Below, one piece after another: positions 41,647 to 50,477 of a DNA stretch of 64,000 nt. The position numbers and the translations under genes are program-made. The DNA comes from Cryptosporangium phraense (GTDB taxonomy: Bacteria; Actinomycetota; Actinomycetes; Mycobacteriales; Cryptosporangiaceae). Each line of letters opens with the position of its first letter. Position 1 is the stretch's first letter. The stretch spans positions 146,683 to 210,682 of the forward strand of contig NZ_VIRS01000015.1 of NCBI RefSeq assembly GCF_006912135.1, given 5' to 3'. Under the pieces are notes generated by a model. The model saw only the letters and a list, made by a program, of their open reading frames with translations. It did not search any database and was not told the DNA's origin.

Positions 41647-42318
41647 ATGGCTGAACCACCTGTGGTGATCGACGTCGTCCTGCCGTGCCTGGACGAGGCC
41701 GCTTCCCTTCCGATGCTGCTGACCCGCCTGCCTTCCGGCTACCGGCCGATCGTCGCCGACAACGGCTCGACCGACGGATCGGCCGAGGTCGCGCGCCTCC
41801 ACGGCGCGACGGTCGTGCACGTCCCCGAGCGGGGCTTCGGCGCGGCCGCGCACGCCGGGTTGCTCGTCGCGACGGCTGAGGTCGTGTGCTTTCTGGACGC
41901 CGACGGGTCGCTGGATCCGCAGCAGTTGCCGCGGGTGGCCGGGCCGGTCGTGAACGGGCTGGCCGACCTGGTGCTGGGCCGCCGCCGGCCGACCGTCCGG
42001 GCGGCGTGGCCGTGGCATGCCCGGGTCGGGAACCGGGTGCTGGCCCGGCGGTTGCGTCGTCGGACCGGGGTGCCGCTGCGTGATCTGGGCCCGATGCGGG
42101 CGGCCCGGCGGGCGTCGTTGCTGGGGTTGGAGCTGCGGGATCGGCGGTTCGGGTATCCGCTGGAGATGGTGACGTCGGCGGCGGCGGCCGGGTGGCGGAT
42201 CGCCGAGGTCGAGGTGGACTACGCGCCGCGGACGGCCGGGAGCCGGTCGAAGGTGACCGGGACCGTGGCCGGGACGGCTCGGGCGGTGCTCGACATGAGC
42301 CGGGTGCTGGCGCGGTGA
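41647..42318 (+). CDS. Family 2 glycosyltransferase (dolichyl/polyprenyl-phosphate type)
   Basis: 223 aa. GT-A fold signatures: IDVVLPCLDEAASLPMLL, IVADNGSTDGSAEVA, and the DXD-like FLDADGSLDPQQ. The C-terminal EVEVDYAPRTAGSRSKVTGT is typical of enzymes that charge polyprenyl phosphate. TACGGT ends 6 nt before the ATG. The next gene starts within its stop codon. Confidence 0.9.
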   Translation: MAEPPVVIDVVLPCLDEAASLPMLLTRLPSGYRPIVADNGSTDGSAEVARLHGATVVHVPERGFGAAAHAGLLVATAEVVCFLDADGSLDPQQLPRVAGPVVNGLADLVLGRRRPTVRAAWPWHARVGNRVLARRLRRRTGVPLRDLGPMRAARRASLLGLELRDRRFGYPLEMVTSAAAAGWRIAEVEVDYAPRTAGSRSKVTGTVAGTARAVLDMSRVLAR

Positions 42319-42950
42319 ACGCGCAGATTCTGGTCATCGCGAAGGCGCCGGTGCCGGGGCGGGTGAAGACGCGGTTGTGTCCACCGTGCACGGCGGAGGA
42401 GGCGGCGGTGCTGGCCGAGGCGGCGCTGGCGGACACGGTGGCGGCGGTGTCGGGCGTGCGGTGTCGTCGGCGGGTGTTGGTTCTGGCCGGTGAAATGGCT
42501 GCTCCGGTGGGGTTCGAAGTGGTGGCGCAGCGGGGGGTGTCGTTGGGTTCACGGCTGGCTGCCGGGTTTGCCGACACGGCTCGGGTGGGGGTGGCGTCGT
42601 TCCTGATCGGGATGGACACGCCGCAGGTTTCTCCGGGGCTGCTGACCTCGGCGTTGGGTGCACTGGCGGGCGCGGACGCGGTTCTCGGGCCGGCTGAGGA
42701 CGGTGGGTGGTGGGGGCTGGGCCTGCGGAATCCACGGCACGCGTCGGTGCTGAGGGATGTCCCGACGTCGACCGCGACGACCGGGGAGCGGACCCTGGAC
42801 GCGCTGCGGGAGCGGGGGTTGCGGGTGGGGCTGCTGCCGGTGCTGCGTGACGTCGACACGATCGCGGATGCCGAGGCGGTGGCCGAGCTGGTGCCGGGGT
42901 CCCGGTTCGCGAGGGCGCTGGCCGGGGTGCGGCCGGGGGTGGCGGGTTGA
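42315..42950 (+). CDS. DUF2064/TIGR04282 family nucleotidyl- or glycosyltransferase-like protein
   Basis: 211 aa from GTG (GTGA overlap). Features: LVIAKAPVPGRVKTRLCPPCTAEEAA, FLIGMDTPQVSP and GPAEDGGWWGLGLR, which define the DUF2064 GT-A-like family (annotated in some genomes as arsenosugar-biosynthesis glycosyltransferase). Usually found beside GT2 and methyltransferase genes, as here. Reaction unproven. Confidence 0.87.
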   Translation: MNAQILVIAKAPVPGRVKTRLCPPCTAEEAAVLAEAALADTVAAVSGVRCRRRVLVLAGEMAAPVGFEVVAQRGVSLGSRLAAGFADTARVGVASFLIGMDTPQVSPGLLTSALGALAGADAVLGPAEDGGWWGLGLRNPRHASVLRDVPTSTATTGERTLDALRERGLRVGLLPVLRDVDTIADAEAVAELVPGSRFARALAGVRPGVAG

Positions 42951-43615
42951 GCGCGCCGGTTCGGTCGTTGGTCGGGGCGCTGGGGCTGTACGACGAGGCA
43001 CTGTGGACGGTTGCCTCCGGCGGGTCGGTTGCCCTGGAGCGGTGGGAGGAGGCCGGCACGTGGACGCCGCTGCCGCTGGCGGACTGGTGTTCCGACCGGG
43101 TGGACGGGGATCGGGCGCTGGTGGCCCGGTGCGTGGGTAGCACGCTGGACGTCGGCTGCGGCCCGGGCCGCCTGACCGCCGCCTTGAGCGACGCCGCTGT
43201 CGGCGGGGCGGTTCTGGGGGTCGATGTCTCGGCTGCGGCCGTGGCGTTGACCCGGCGCCGAGGTGCGGCGGCGGTCCGGGCCTCGGTGTTCGGCCCGCTC
43301 CCGGCCGAGGGCCACTGGGACACCGTGCTGCTCGCGGACGGCAACGTCGGCATCGGCGGCGACGCCGTAGCCCTGCTCCGCCGATGCCGGGCGCTGCTGG
43401 CGCCGGCCGGCCGGATCGTCGTCGAACTGGACCCGCGCCCCTCGACGGAGGCGTCCCGGACCCGGCTTCGCCTGGGCGACCGGCGGAGCGAGTTCTTCGG
43501 CTGGGCCCGAGTGGGGCCGGACGCCATCGACGCGATCGCCGGCGCGGCGGGCCTGGTGTGCGGGGAGCGGGGATCGGAGGCCGGACGATGCTTCAGCGTC
43601 CTGACGAGCCGATGA
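42947..43615 (+). CDS. SAM-dependent methyltransferase
   Basis: 222 aa from a TTG overlapping the upstream stop (TTGA). Motif I is LDVGCGPGRLTAAL; VLGVDVSAAAVALTRRRGA supplies the ribose-binding acid; GRIVVELDPRP is motif III-like. The first 60 residues (YDEALWTVASGG, WCSDRVDGDRALV) look like a substrate cap. Modifies an unknown small molecule or lipid-linked sugar. Confidence 0.85.
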   Translation: MSAPVRSLVGALGLYDEALWTVASGGSVALERWEEAGTWTPLPLADWCSDRVDGDRALVARCVGSTLDVGCGPGRLTAALSDAAVGGAVLGVDVSAAAVALTRRRGAAAVRASVFGPLPAEGHWDTVLLADGNVGIGGDAVALLRRCRALLAPAGRIVVELDPRPSTEASRTRLRLGDRRSEFFGWARVGPDAIDAIAGAAGLVCGERGSEAGRCFSVLTSR

Positions 43616-44808
43616 ATCCGGTGCCGCGGGCCGCGCTGCGGCGGGGACCGTTCCGGGACGGAGCGTTCCCGTCGGAGCTCCGGTCGGAGCGGCTGTCGGC
43701 CTGGCTGGGCCTCTGGCTGGGCGTGGCGTTCGGGATCTGTTTCCTGACCGGAATCGTGAGCCACGGCGCCCAGGAGTGGGCGTTCTGGCCGTCGAGGCCC
43801 GTGCAGCTGTACCGGGTCACCCAGGGCGTCCACGTCGCGACCGGGTACGTCTGCGTGCCGCTGCTGCTGGCGAAGTTCTGGGCCGTGTACCCGAAGCTGT
43901 TCACCTGGCCACCGGCCCGGGACGTCGGTCACGCGGTGTCGCGAGGTGCCCTGTTCCTGCTGGTGGCGAGCGCGCTGGTGCAGGTCGTCTCCGGCGTGCT
44001 GAACACGGCCCGCTGGTACGCGTTCGGGTTCTTCTTCACGACCGTGCACTACTGGTCGGCCTGGACCTGCGTCGGCGCCCTGCTGATCCACGTCGGCTCC
44101 CAGATCGCCGTACTCCGCCGAGAACTGGGCCGGACCGCCCGCCCGCCGCAGACACCCCCGACCGCTCCCGGCCCGGGGCAGCCACGCCCCCCGTCGGCCG
44201 GAGCGGCCACCGGGACGAACCGGCTCTCCCGGCGGACGCTGCTCGGGGCCGTCGGCACGGCCGCCGGCGTCGTCACGCTCGCCACCGCCGGCCAGACCGT
44301 CCCCCCGCTCGCCCGCATCTCCCTCCTCGCCCCCCGCCAACCCCACCGCGGCCCGCAGTCCCTCCCGGTCAACCGCACCGCCGCCGGCGCCGGCATCCCG
44401 CCGATCGACGCCTCCTACCGCCTCACCTGCGCCGGCCCCACCACCACATCGCTCACCCTCGACGCACTGCATCACCTCGACCAACACACGGTCACGCTCC
44501 CGATCACCTGCGTCGAAGGCTGGAGCGCCACCGCCGACTGGACCGGCGTCCGCATCCGCGACCTCCTCGACCTGGCCGGCTTCGACCCCGACGCACCCGT
44601 CCGGGTGGTCTCCCTCCAGCGACGGGGCAACTACCGCAGCTCCGTGCTCCACCCGAACCACCACCGCGACCCGCTCACCCTCCTGGCCCTGCACCTCGAC
44701 GGAGAACCGCTGGCGCCCGACCACGGCTACCCCGCGCGGCTCATCGCCCCGAACCGGCCCGGCGTCCAGCAGACGAAATGGGTGACCAGGGTGGAGCGCC
44801 TCGCATGA
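43612..44808 (+). CDS. Cytochrome b-like membrane domain fused to a molybdopterin oxidoreductase domain
   Basis: 398 aa. Residues 30-170 contain four membrane segments with paired histidines (His51, His74, His146, His160) as in di-heme b-type cytochromes. A linker with LSRRTLLGAV (Arg207-208) and a hydrophobic stretch resembles a Tat-type signal placed inside the chain. The C-terminal domain (about 265-398) carries TCVEGWS with Cys300 as the molybdenum ligand of sulfite-oxidase-fold enzymes. A one-polypeptide oxidase whose electrons pass to or from the membrane. ATGA overlap with both neighbours. Confidence 0.85.
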   Translation: MNPVPRAALRRGPFRDGAFPSELRSERLSAWLGLWLGVAFGICFLTGIVSHGAQEWAFWPSRPVQLYRVTQGVHVATGYVCVPLLLAKFWAVYPKLFTWPPARDVGHAVSRGALFLLVASALVQVVSGVLNTARWYAFGFFFTTVHYWSAWTCVGALLIHVGSQIAVLRRELGRTARPPQTPPTAPGPGQPRPPSAGAATGTNRLSRRTLLGAVGTAAGVVTLATAGQTVPPLARISLLAPRQPHRGPQSLPVNRTAAGAGIPPIDASYRLTCAGPTTTSLTLDALHHLDQHTVTLPITCVEGWSATADWTGVRIRDLLDLAGFDPDAPVRVVSLQRRGNYRSSVLHPNHHRDPLTLLALHLDGEPLAPDHGYPARLIAPNRPGVQQTKWVTRVERLA

Positions 44809-45191
44809 AATGGGTCCTCTACGGCCTCGGCACGGCCCTGTGCGTCTACGGGCTCGTCGGCCTCGCCTCCACCGACCCGGTCGCCTGGCTCCGGTTCGCG
44901 GTCACGGTCGTGGTCGCCAACGACGGGCTGCTCACTCCGGCCGTGATCCTCGGCGGGGTGGCGGTCCGGCGGTGGGTGCCCGCCCGGTACCGGCCCGCTG
45001 TCCAGGCCGGCCTGCTGATCGGCGGCTCGGTGACCCTCGTCGCCCTGCCCGGCGTCCTGGGGCACGGACGGCCGGCCGACGGCGTCGGGCTCGTCGTCGT
45101 CCTCGGTCTGGTGTGGGTCGCGGTCGGGTGCGTCCGACTCCGACCTCAACCGTCACTCCGACGAAACGAGCCTGAACCTCCCGCTCCCTAG
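44805..45191 (+). CDS. Small membrane protein, last gene of the glycosyltransferase/Moco operon
   Basis: 128 aa with four hydrophobic segments (3-22, 28-52, 66-84, 92-110) and a basic tail. Starts by ATGA overlap with the Moco fusion. Possibly a partner of the cytochrome domain; no family recognised. Its last 40 bp carry the GlnR-like box of the next gene. Confidence 0.7.
   Translation: MKWVLYGLGTALCVYGLVGLASTDPVAWLRFAVTVVVANDGLLTPAVILGGVAVRRWVPARYRPAVQAGLLIGGSVTLVALPGVLGHGRPADGVGLVVVLGLVWVAVGCVRLRPQPSLRRNEPEPPAP
45152..45167 (+). promoter_or_regulatory. GlnR-type half box upstream of glutamine synthetase III
   Basis: GTCAC-N6-GAAAC matches the actinobacterial GlnR a-b half-site (GTnAC-N6-GAAAC). 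The expected second half is only weakly kept (GAACC 6 nt further on). It is 61-76 bp before the glutamine synthetase start, inside the end of the preceding gene. Confidence 0.5.
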
Positions 45192-45193
45192 GG

Positions 45194-45216
45194 TCGGGCC
45201 GAGGAACTCGGCCCGA
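45194..45216. other. 10-bp hairpin in the leader of glutamine synthetase III
   Basis: TCGGGCCGAG / CTCGGCCCGA arms with a 3-nt loop, directly after the stop of the upstream operon (45191) and before the GGGGGGCAAGG ribosome site. It may end the upstream transcript, stabilise the leader or be an operator. TAGGGT (45189-45194) is a possible -10. Confidence 0.5.
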
Positions 45217-45227
45217 GGGGGGCAAGG

Positions 45228-47402
45228 ATGACTGGTAACACCGTCCGTCTGAACGCGATCAAGGACGTCGAGGCGTACGTCCCGCCGGCGGTGAGCTTCG
45301 CGCCCGACGAGGCCCCCGGGGAGATCTTCGGAACGAACGTGTTCAGCAAGGTCGTCATGCAGAAGCGGCTGCCGAAGTCGGTCTACAAGTCGGTGGTCGC
45401 GACGATCGAGGACTCCGCGCCGCTGGACCCGGCGGTCGCCGACGCGGTGGCCTCGGCGATGAAGGACTGGGCGCTGGAGAAGGGCGCGACGCACTACGCG
45501 CACGTGTTCTACCCGCTCACCCACGGCACGGCCGAGAAGCACGACAGCTTCCTCGAGCCGACCGGCGACGGCGCCACGCTGGCCGAGTTCTCGGGCAAGA
45601 CGCTGACCCAGGGCGAGCCGGACGCGTCCAGCTTCCCCAACGGCGGCCTGCGCAGCACGTTCGAAGCCCGCGGCTACACGGCCTGGGACGTCACCAGCCC
45701 GGCCTACGTGCTCGAGAACCCGAACGGCAACACGCTGTGCATCCCGACGATCTTCGTCTCGATGACCGGCGACTCGCTCGACCACAAGACCCCGCTGCTC
45801 CGCTCCCAGCAGGCGATGGGTCTGCAGGCCGAGCGCGTGCTGAAGCTGTTCGGCCACGAGAACCCCGACCGCGTGGTCTCCTACGCCGGGCCCGAGCAGG
45901 AGTACTTCCTGGTCGACCGGCACTTCTTCCTGGCCCGCCCCGACCTGCTCAACGCCGGCCGGACGCTGTTCGGCTCCAAGCCGCCCAAGGGTCAGGAGTT
46001 CGACGACCACTACTTCGGGGCGATCCCCGACCGGGTGCTCGGGTTCATGATGGACACCGAGCGGGAGCTGTTCAAGCTCGGCATCCCGGCCAAGACCCGG
46101 CACAACGAGGTCGCCCCCGGCCAGTTCGAGATCGCGCCGATGTTCGAGCGGTCGAACGTCGCCTCCGACCACCAGCAGTTACTCATGACGACGTTCAAGC
46201 GCATCGCGCAGAAGCACGGCATGGAGTGCCTGTTCCACGAGAAGCCGTTCGCCGGCGTCAACGGGTCGGGCAAGCACGTGAACTTCTCGATCGGCAACGC
46301 CAGCCAGGGCAACCTGTTCCTGCCCGGCGACACCCCGCACGAGAACGCGCAGTTCCTGGTGTTCTGCGCGGCGGTGATCCGGGCCGTGCACAAGTACGGC
46401 GGGCTGCTCCGCTCGTCGGTCGCGTCGGCCTCCAACGACCACCGGCTGGGCGCCAACGAGGCTCCCCCGGCGATCATCTCGATCTTCCTCGGCGACCAGC
46501 TCGCCGACGTCTTCGACCAGGTCAGCAAGGGCGGCGCGACCTCGTCGAAGGAGAAGGGGACGCTGATGATCGGCGTCGACACGCTGCCCAACCTGACCAG
46601 CGACCCGGGCGACCGCAACCGCACCAGCCCGTTCGCGTTCACCGGCAACCGGTTCGAGTTCCGGGCCCCGGGGTCGATGCAGTCGATCGCCGGGCCGATG
46701 GTCACGCTGAACACGATCATGGCCGAGTCGCTGGACTTCCTGGCCAGCAAGATCGAGGCCGGGCTGGCGGAGGGCACCGAGTTCAACGTCGTCGTCCAGA
46801 AGGTGCTCGAAGAGGTCATCAGCAACCACGGCGTGGTCGTGTTCAACGGCGACGGCTACTCCGACGAGTGGCAGGTGGAAGCCGAGCAGCGGGGCCTGAA
46901 GAACCTCCGGACGACGCTCGACGCGCTGCCGGAGATCGTCACCAGCGAGGCGATGGACCTGTTCAGCAAGTACGAGGTCTTCAGCGAGCGGGAGATGGAG
47001 AGCCGCTACGAGATCAGCCTGGAGCAGTACGCGCTGAGCGTCGCCGTCGAGGCCAAGCTGACCTACGAGATCGGTTCGACGATCGTGCTGCCCGCCGCCG
47101 TGCGCTACCAGACCGAGCTCGCGCTCAACGTGAGCACGCTGCGCGCGGCCGGCGTCGAGGCCGCCACCGAGCCGCTGACCGAGGTCACCGAGCCACTGAC
47201 CGCGCTGCGCGAGGCGCTGGCCGGGCTCCGGACCGCGCTGGCGCACGAGGTGCACGGCGCGTTCTGGGAGGCCACGCACGCGCGGGACGGTCTGCTGCCG
47301 GCGATGGCGGCGGTCCGGGCCGCGGCCGACACGCTGGAGGGGATCGTCGCCGACGACCTGTGGCCGCTCCCGACGTACCAGGAGATGCTCTACATCCTGT
47401 AG
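45228..47402 (+). CDS. glnN: Glutamine synthetase type III
   Basis: 724 aa, the ~75-kDa size and sequence of GSIII rather than GSI/GSII. Recognisable blocks: THWFYPLTHG-like [28 protein letters not shown] (glutamate/metal site), [35 protein letters not shown] and [15 protein letters not shown]. Makes glutamine from glutamate, ammonia and ATP in the cytoplasm. The GlnR-like box upstream suggests nitrogen control. Monocistronic, convergent with the DUF1059 gene 2 bp away. Confidence 0.95.
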   Translation: MTGNTVRLNAIKDVEAYVPPAVSFAPDEAPGEIFGTNVFSKVVMQKRLPKSVYKSVVATIEDSAPLDPAVADAVASAMKDWALEKGATHYAHVFYPLTHGTAEKHDSFLEPTGDGATLAEFSGKTLTQGEPDASSFPNGGLRSTFEARGYTAWDVTSPAYVLENPNGNTLCIPTIFVSMTGDSLDHKTPLLRSQQAMGLQAERVLKLFGHENPDRVVSYAGPEQEYFLVDRHFFLARPDLLNAGRTLFGSKPPKGQEFDDHYFGAIPDRVLGFMMDTERELFKLGIPAKTRHNEVAPGQFEIAPMFERSNVASDHQQLLMTTFKRIAQKHGMECLFHEKPFAGVNGSGKHVNFSIGNASQGNLFLPGDTPHENAQFLVFCAAVIRAVHKYGGLLRSSVASASNDHRLGANEAPPAIISIFLGDQLADVFDQVSKGGATSSKEKGTLMIGVDTLPNLTSDPGDRNRTSPFAFTGNRFEFRAPGSMQSIAGPMVTLNTIMAESLDFLASKIEAGLAEGTEFNVVVQKVLEEVISNHGVVVFNGDGYSDEWQVEAEQRGLKNLRTTLDALPEIVTSEAMDLFSKYEVFSEREMESRYEISLEQYALSVAVEAKLTYEIGSTIVLPAAVRYQTELALNVSTLRAAGVEAATEPLTEVTEPLTALREALAGLRTALAHEVHGAFWEATHARDGLLPAMAAVRAAADTLEGIVADDLWPLPTYQEMLYIL

Positions 47403-47403
47403 C

Positions 47404-47550
47404 TCAGTACGCGAGGAACAGGATCTCGTCGCGCGAGTACTCGTGGTCGGGGTGCTCGGCGGCCAGGTGCGCCTGGGCCTTCGCGACGAGGTCGTCCTCG
47501 TCCTCGCCCACGAGGTGCTCTCCGCACGGACAGGTCAGCTGTCGCTTCAT
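47404..47550 (-). CDS. DUF1059 family miniprotein
   Basis: 48 aa. The N-terminal LTCPCGEHLVGEDEDDLVAKAQAHLAAEH and the C-terminal YSRDEILFLAY give the complete DUF1059 pattern: a Cys-x-Cys pair, acidic turn, then a helix ending in His. Possibly a small metal-binding protein. GGGAG lies upstream of the ATG. The stop is 2 bp from the end of the glutamine synthetase gene, tail to tail. Confidence 0.85.
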   Translation of the reverse strand: MKRQLTCPCGEHLVGEDEDDLVAKAQAHLAAEHPDHEYSRDEILFLAY

Positions 47551-47609
47551 CGGTCTCCCGTCGGATCGGAGGATCATCGACGACGCTACGCCACGGTGCG
47601 GGAGGTCCG

Positions 47610-47867
47610 GTGGGAACCGTCAGCAGGACGTTCGGCTACGACGGCGGACGGTCGGTGACCGTCGTCGTTCCGTCCGGCCCGCCCGAGGCGGTCGTCTTCG
47701 CCGGCGACGGCGAGCCGTTCTTCCTCGGCAACGCCGTCCGCTGGGCCGAGGCCCTGGGCGCCGCCGGCGCTGACGTCGTCCTCGCGAAGCGCCCCGGCGG
47801 GCACGGCGGCCCGTTCTGGCGCGCGGAGTTCCCCGCGATGGTCGCCTGGGCCTTCCCGCGCCCCTAG
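47610..47867 (+). pseudogene. Internally deleted esterase (alpha/beta hydrolase) remnant
   Basis: 85 aa from a GTG behind GGGAGG. The first 30 residues (SRTFGYDGGRSVTVVVPSGPPEAVVFAGDG) look like the N-terminus of an enterochelin-esterase-like hydrolase, and the rest (PFFLGNAVRWAEALGAAGADVVLAKRPGGHGGPFWRAEFPAMVAW) like its extreme C-terminus with the catalytic-His region. The middle ~150 residues with the nucleophile are missing, with the frame kept. Identification of both ends is from family memory, so the deletion is inferred; a genuine small protein is the alternative. Confidence 0.55.
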
Positions 47868-47870
47868 TCC

Positions 47871-48374
47871 CTACCTACTGATCCGCGACGGCCGGGCCGG
47901 CCGCGAGGACGGTACGGCCGGGCCGGCGGCCTCCAGGGCCTCGCGCTGGCCGCGCGCGGCCAGCCGGTCGGCCCGCTCGTTCTCCACGTGACCCGCGTGA
48001 CCCTTCACCCAGTGCCACTCGACCTCGTCGTGGCGCGCCACGGCGAGGTCGAGCTCCCGCCAGAGGTCCTCGTTCTTGACCGGCTGACCCGCCTTCGTCC
48101 GCCACCCGTTGCGCTTCCAGCCCGCCATCCACGACAGGATCCCGTTGCGGACGTAGGTGCTGTCGGTGTGCAGGTCGACGATCGACGGCCGGGTCAGTGC
48201 GGTCAGCGCGCGAATCGGGGCGGTGAGCTCCATCCGGTTGTTCGTCGTCGCGACGACCTCGCCACCGCACAGTTCCTTCTCGACGTCGCCGTAGCGCAGC
48301 AGGGCGCCCCACCCACCCGGACCCGGATTCCCACTGCACGCCCCATCGGTCCAGATCTGCACTCGCGCCGTCAC
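47871..48374 (-). CDS. rnhA: Ribonuclease HI
   Basis: 167 aa. Active-site carboxylates Asp10 ([15 protein letters not shown]), Glu49 (RMEL), Asp71 (HTDSTYV) and Asp136 (NERAD), plus His126 and the basic handle [22 protein letters not shown]. Degrades RNA in RNA:DNA hybrids. GTG at 48374 is chosen because TAGTTT ends 7 nt upstream; TTG 48383 is an alternative. A short Pro/Ser/Arg tail (after ~150) is not part of the fold. Confidence 0.93.
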   Translation of the reverse strand: MTARVQIWTDGACSGNPGPGGWGALLRYGDVEKELCGGEVVATTNNRMELTAPIRALTALTRPSIVDLHTDSTYVRNGILSWMAGWKRNGWRTKAGQPVKNEDLWRELDLAVARHDEVEWHWVKGHAGHVENERADRLAARGQREALEAAGPAVPSSRPARPSRISR

Positions 48375-48384
48375 CGGCAACAAA

Positions 48385-49182
48385 CTACCCGAGGGCGAGT
48401 TTGCGGAGGTCGGCCGCGGTGCCGTTGAAGACGTTCGAGTCGCCGGGGAACGGGCCGGTGGACGAGTGCTGCCAGAACGTGTGCCTCGTCCACCCGGCCG
48501 GCAGCGGCCCGACGACCGAGCTCTGATAGCGGGCGATCCACAGCGGGCTGGTCGCCGCGAACTCCCGGTCGTTGCCGGTGCAGGCCTTCCACCAGCTGGT
48601 CGTCGTGTAGATGACGGCGTGGCGCCCGGTGCGCTGGTGGTAGCGCGCGAGGAAGGCCCGGATCCAGCCGCGCATCGCGGCCGGCGTCATGCTGTAGCAC
48701 TGGTTCTTGCGGTACTCCGGACGCCCGGACCTGGCCGAGTACGGGTTGAACTCGATGTCCAGCGCGCCGGGCAGCGTCCGGCCGTCGCGGCTCCAGCCGC
48801 CGCCGTGGGCGACGAAGAAGTCGGCCTGACGCGCTCCGCCGCTGCGCAGCGGCAACGCGAAGTGATAAGCCCCGCGGACCAGACCGATCGCGGTCGCTCC
48901 CTTGTACTGCTGGGAGAAGTACGGGCTGCGGAAGTCGGTCCCGAGCGTCGCCTTGATGTAGGCGAACGCCGGACCCTGCTTCTTGACGTCGGTCCACTTG
49001 ACGTTGCCCTGCCAGTTCGAGACGTCGAGCCCGCGCACCGGCGTCCGGGCGACGGAGGCCGTCGGCACCGGTGACACGGTGGGTCGCGACACCAGCCGTT
49101 CGACGACCAGTACCGAACCGCCGACGAGAGCGGCGGCCAGGCCCAGGACGAGTAAAACCCGCGGAAGCGTCATCACGTACAT
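48385..49182 (-). CDS. GH25 lysozyme (N,O-diacetylmuramidase), membrane-anchored or secreted
   Basis: 265 aa. N-terminal hydrophobic segment (about 6-28) acts as signal anchor or signal peptide; then the GH25 barrel: [45 protein letters not shown] (catalytic Asp/Glu pair) and [13 protein letters not shown]. Cleaves the muramic-acid linkages of peptidoglycan outside the membrane. AGGGGAT before the ATG. 10 bp upstream of the RNase HI gene on the same strand. Confidence 0.92.
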   Translation of the reverse strand: MYVMTLPRVLLVLGLAAALVGGSVLVVERLVSRPTVSPVPTASVARTPVRGLDVSNWQGNVKWTDVKKQGPAFAYIKATLGTDFRSPYFSQQYKGATAIGLVRGAYHFALPLRSGGARQADFFVAHGGGWSRDGRTLPGALDIEFNPYSARSGRPEYRKNQCYSMTPAAMRGWIRAFLARYHQRTGRHAVIYTTTSWWKACTGNDREFAATSPLWIARYQSSVVGPLPAGWTRHTFWQHSSTGPFPGDSNVFNGTAADLRKLALG

Positions 49183-49317
49183 ATCCCCTGCAGAGCCAAC
49201 AAGACGGCGCACGCTAACAGGCCCGGACGCAGCCGCCCCACCCGTGCCACCCCTGGTCATCCGCCCGGCCGAGGCGCGCCACCCCCGGACGGCGGATCGC
49301 CCACGGAACCGCGACCG

Positions 49318-49337
49318 ATGCGTACGATCGTACGCAT
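49318..49337. promoter_or_regulatory. 20-bp perfect palindrome covering the start codon of the acetyltransferase gene
   Basis: ATGCGTACGA/TCGTACGCAT spans 49318-49337. It contains a -10 (TACGAT, 49323-49328) and the first two bases of the ATG at 49336. Typical in form of TetR operators; a TetR gene is second in the same operon. Binding would block both polymerase and initiation of the leaderless mRNA. Confidence 0.7.
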
Positions 49338-49929
49338 GAGTCGAACCGACCCCACCGAGGGCGACCCGCGGTCGATGCGCGAGCGCATGCTGGCCGGTGA
49401 CCTCTACCGAGGCGCCGACCCCGAGCTGGAAGCCGAAATGCGCCACGCGATGTCACTGACCAAGGCGTTCAACGACAGCGACCCGCTCGACCCCGCCACC
49501 CGACGCGAACTCCTCACCCAGTTGCTCGGCTCCCTCGGCGACGACGTCGACATCCGCCCCCCACTCCACGTCGACTACGGCACCCACCTGCACATCGGCG
49601 ACCGCGTCTTCATCAACTTCGGCCTGATGGCCCTCGACGTCGCCCAGATCCGGATCGGCGCCGACGTCCTCCTGGGCCCGAACGTCCAGCTGCTGACCCC
49701 GACGCACCCGATCCACCCCGACCCCCGCCGGGCCAAGTGGGAGGCCGCACTGCCGATCACGATCGAGGACAACGTCTGGATCGGCGGCCTGGCGGTGATC
49801 TGCCCCGGCGTCACGATCGGCGAGAACTCGGTCATCGGCGCCGGAGCGGTCGTCACCAGGGACGTCCCGCCGAACGTCGTCGCGGTGGGCAACCCGGCCC
49901 GGGTCGTGCGGTCGGTCTACGACGAGTGA
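49336..49929 (+). CDS. Maltose/galactoside-type sugar O-acetyltransferase
   Basis: 197 aa. N-terminal Mac domain (RERMLAGDLYRGADPELEAEM) then hexapeptide repeats: VFINFGLMALD, LLGPNVQLLTPTHPIHPDPR, TIEDNVWIGGLAVICPGVTIGENSVIGAGAVV. The Thr-His-Pro segment holds the catalytic His. Acetylates a sugar with acetyl-CoA. ATG 49336 is preferred over ATG 49318 because the -10 lies between them. Overlaps the TetR gene by 4 nt. Confidence 0.92.
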   Translation: MSRTDPTEGDPRSMRERMLAGDLYRGADPELEAEMRHAMSLTKAFNDSDPLDPATRRELLTQLLGSLGDDVDIRPPLHVDYGTHLHIGDRVFINFGLMALDVAQIRIGADVLLGPNVQLLTPTHPIHPDPRRAKWEAALPITIEDNVWIGGLAVICPGVTIGENSVIGAGAVVTRDVPPNVVAVGNPARVVRSVYDE

Positions 49930-50477
49930 GCCCCCGCCGCTACGACCCGGGCCGGCGGCACCGCCTGGTCGAGGCCACGCTCGACGTCATCGCCGAGCGC
50001 GGGGTGGCCGGCACCACGCACCGGCAGGTGGCGGCGGCCGCCGACGTCCCGCTCGGGTCGGTCACCTACCACTTCACCAGCCTCCGGGACTTGTTGACCT
50101 CGGCCTTCACCCACCTGGCGGACACCGGAGCGGCCGCCTTCGAGGCGCAGCTGGCGGCGATCGAGCCGGGCGGCGACGCCCGGGCCCGGGTCGTCGAGTC
50201 GATCCTGGCCGACCTGTCCGACAACCAGCGCCGAGCGGTGCTCACCTACGAGCTCTACGCGGCCGCGGCCCGCGACCCGTCGTTGCGCGAGATCACCCAG
50301 TCCTGGATGGACCGCAGCCGCCGCGCGCTGGAGCGACACTTCGACCCCGCCACCGCGGAGGCTCTCGACGCGCTGATCGAGGGGCTGATCCTGCATGCGA
50401 CCCTGTCGACCTCCCCGGTCGACCCCGGCCGGATCCGGGACGCGATCCGCCGTTTCCTGCCGGACGCCGTCCGGTGA
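49926..50477 (+). CDS. TetR family transcriptional regulator
   Basis: 183 aa, GTG start (GTGA overlap). HTH 8-55 (RLVEATLDVIAERGVAGTTHRQVAAAADVPLGSVTYHFTSLRDLL), then a helical ligand domain. Probable autoregulator of this three-gene operon through the palindrome at 49318-49337. Overlaps the MFS gene by 4 nt. Confidence 0.92.
   Translation: MSPRRYDPGRRHRLVEATLDVIAERGVAGTTHRQVAAAADVPLGSVTYHFTSLRDLLTSAFTHLADTGAAAFEAQLAAIEPGGDARARVVESILADLSDNQRRAVLTYELYAAAARDPSLREITQSWMDRSRRALERHFDPATAEALDALIEGLILHATLSTSPVDPGRIRDAIRRFLPDAVR

Noticed and set aside
42334..44724. 796-codon frame on the minus strand
   Set aside because: Antisense to an overlapping operon of recognisable enzymes; low-complexity composition.
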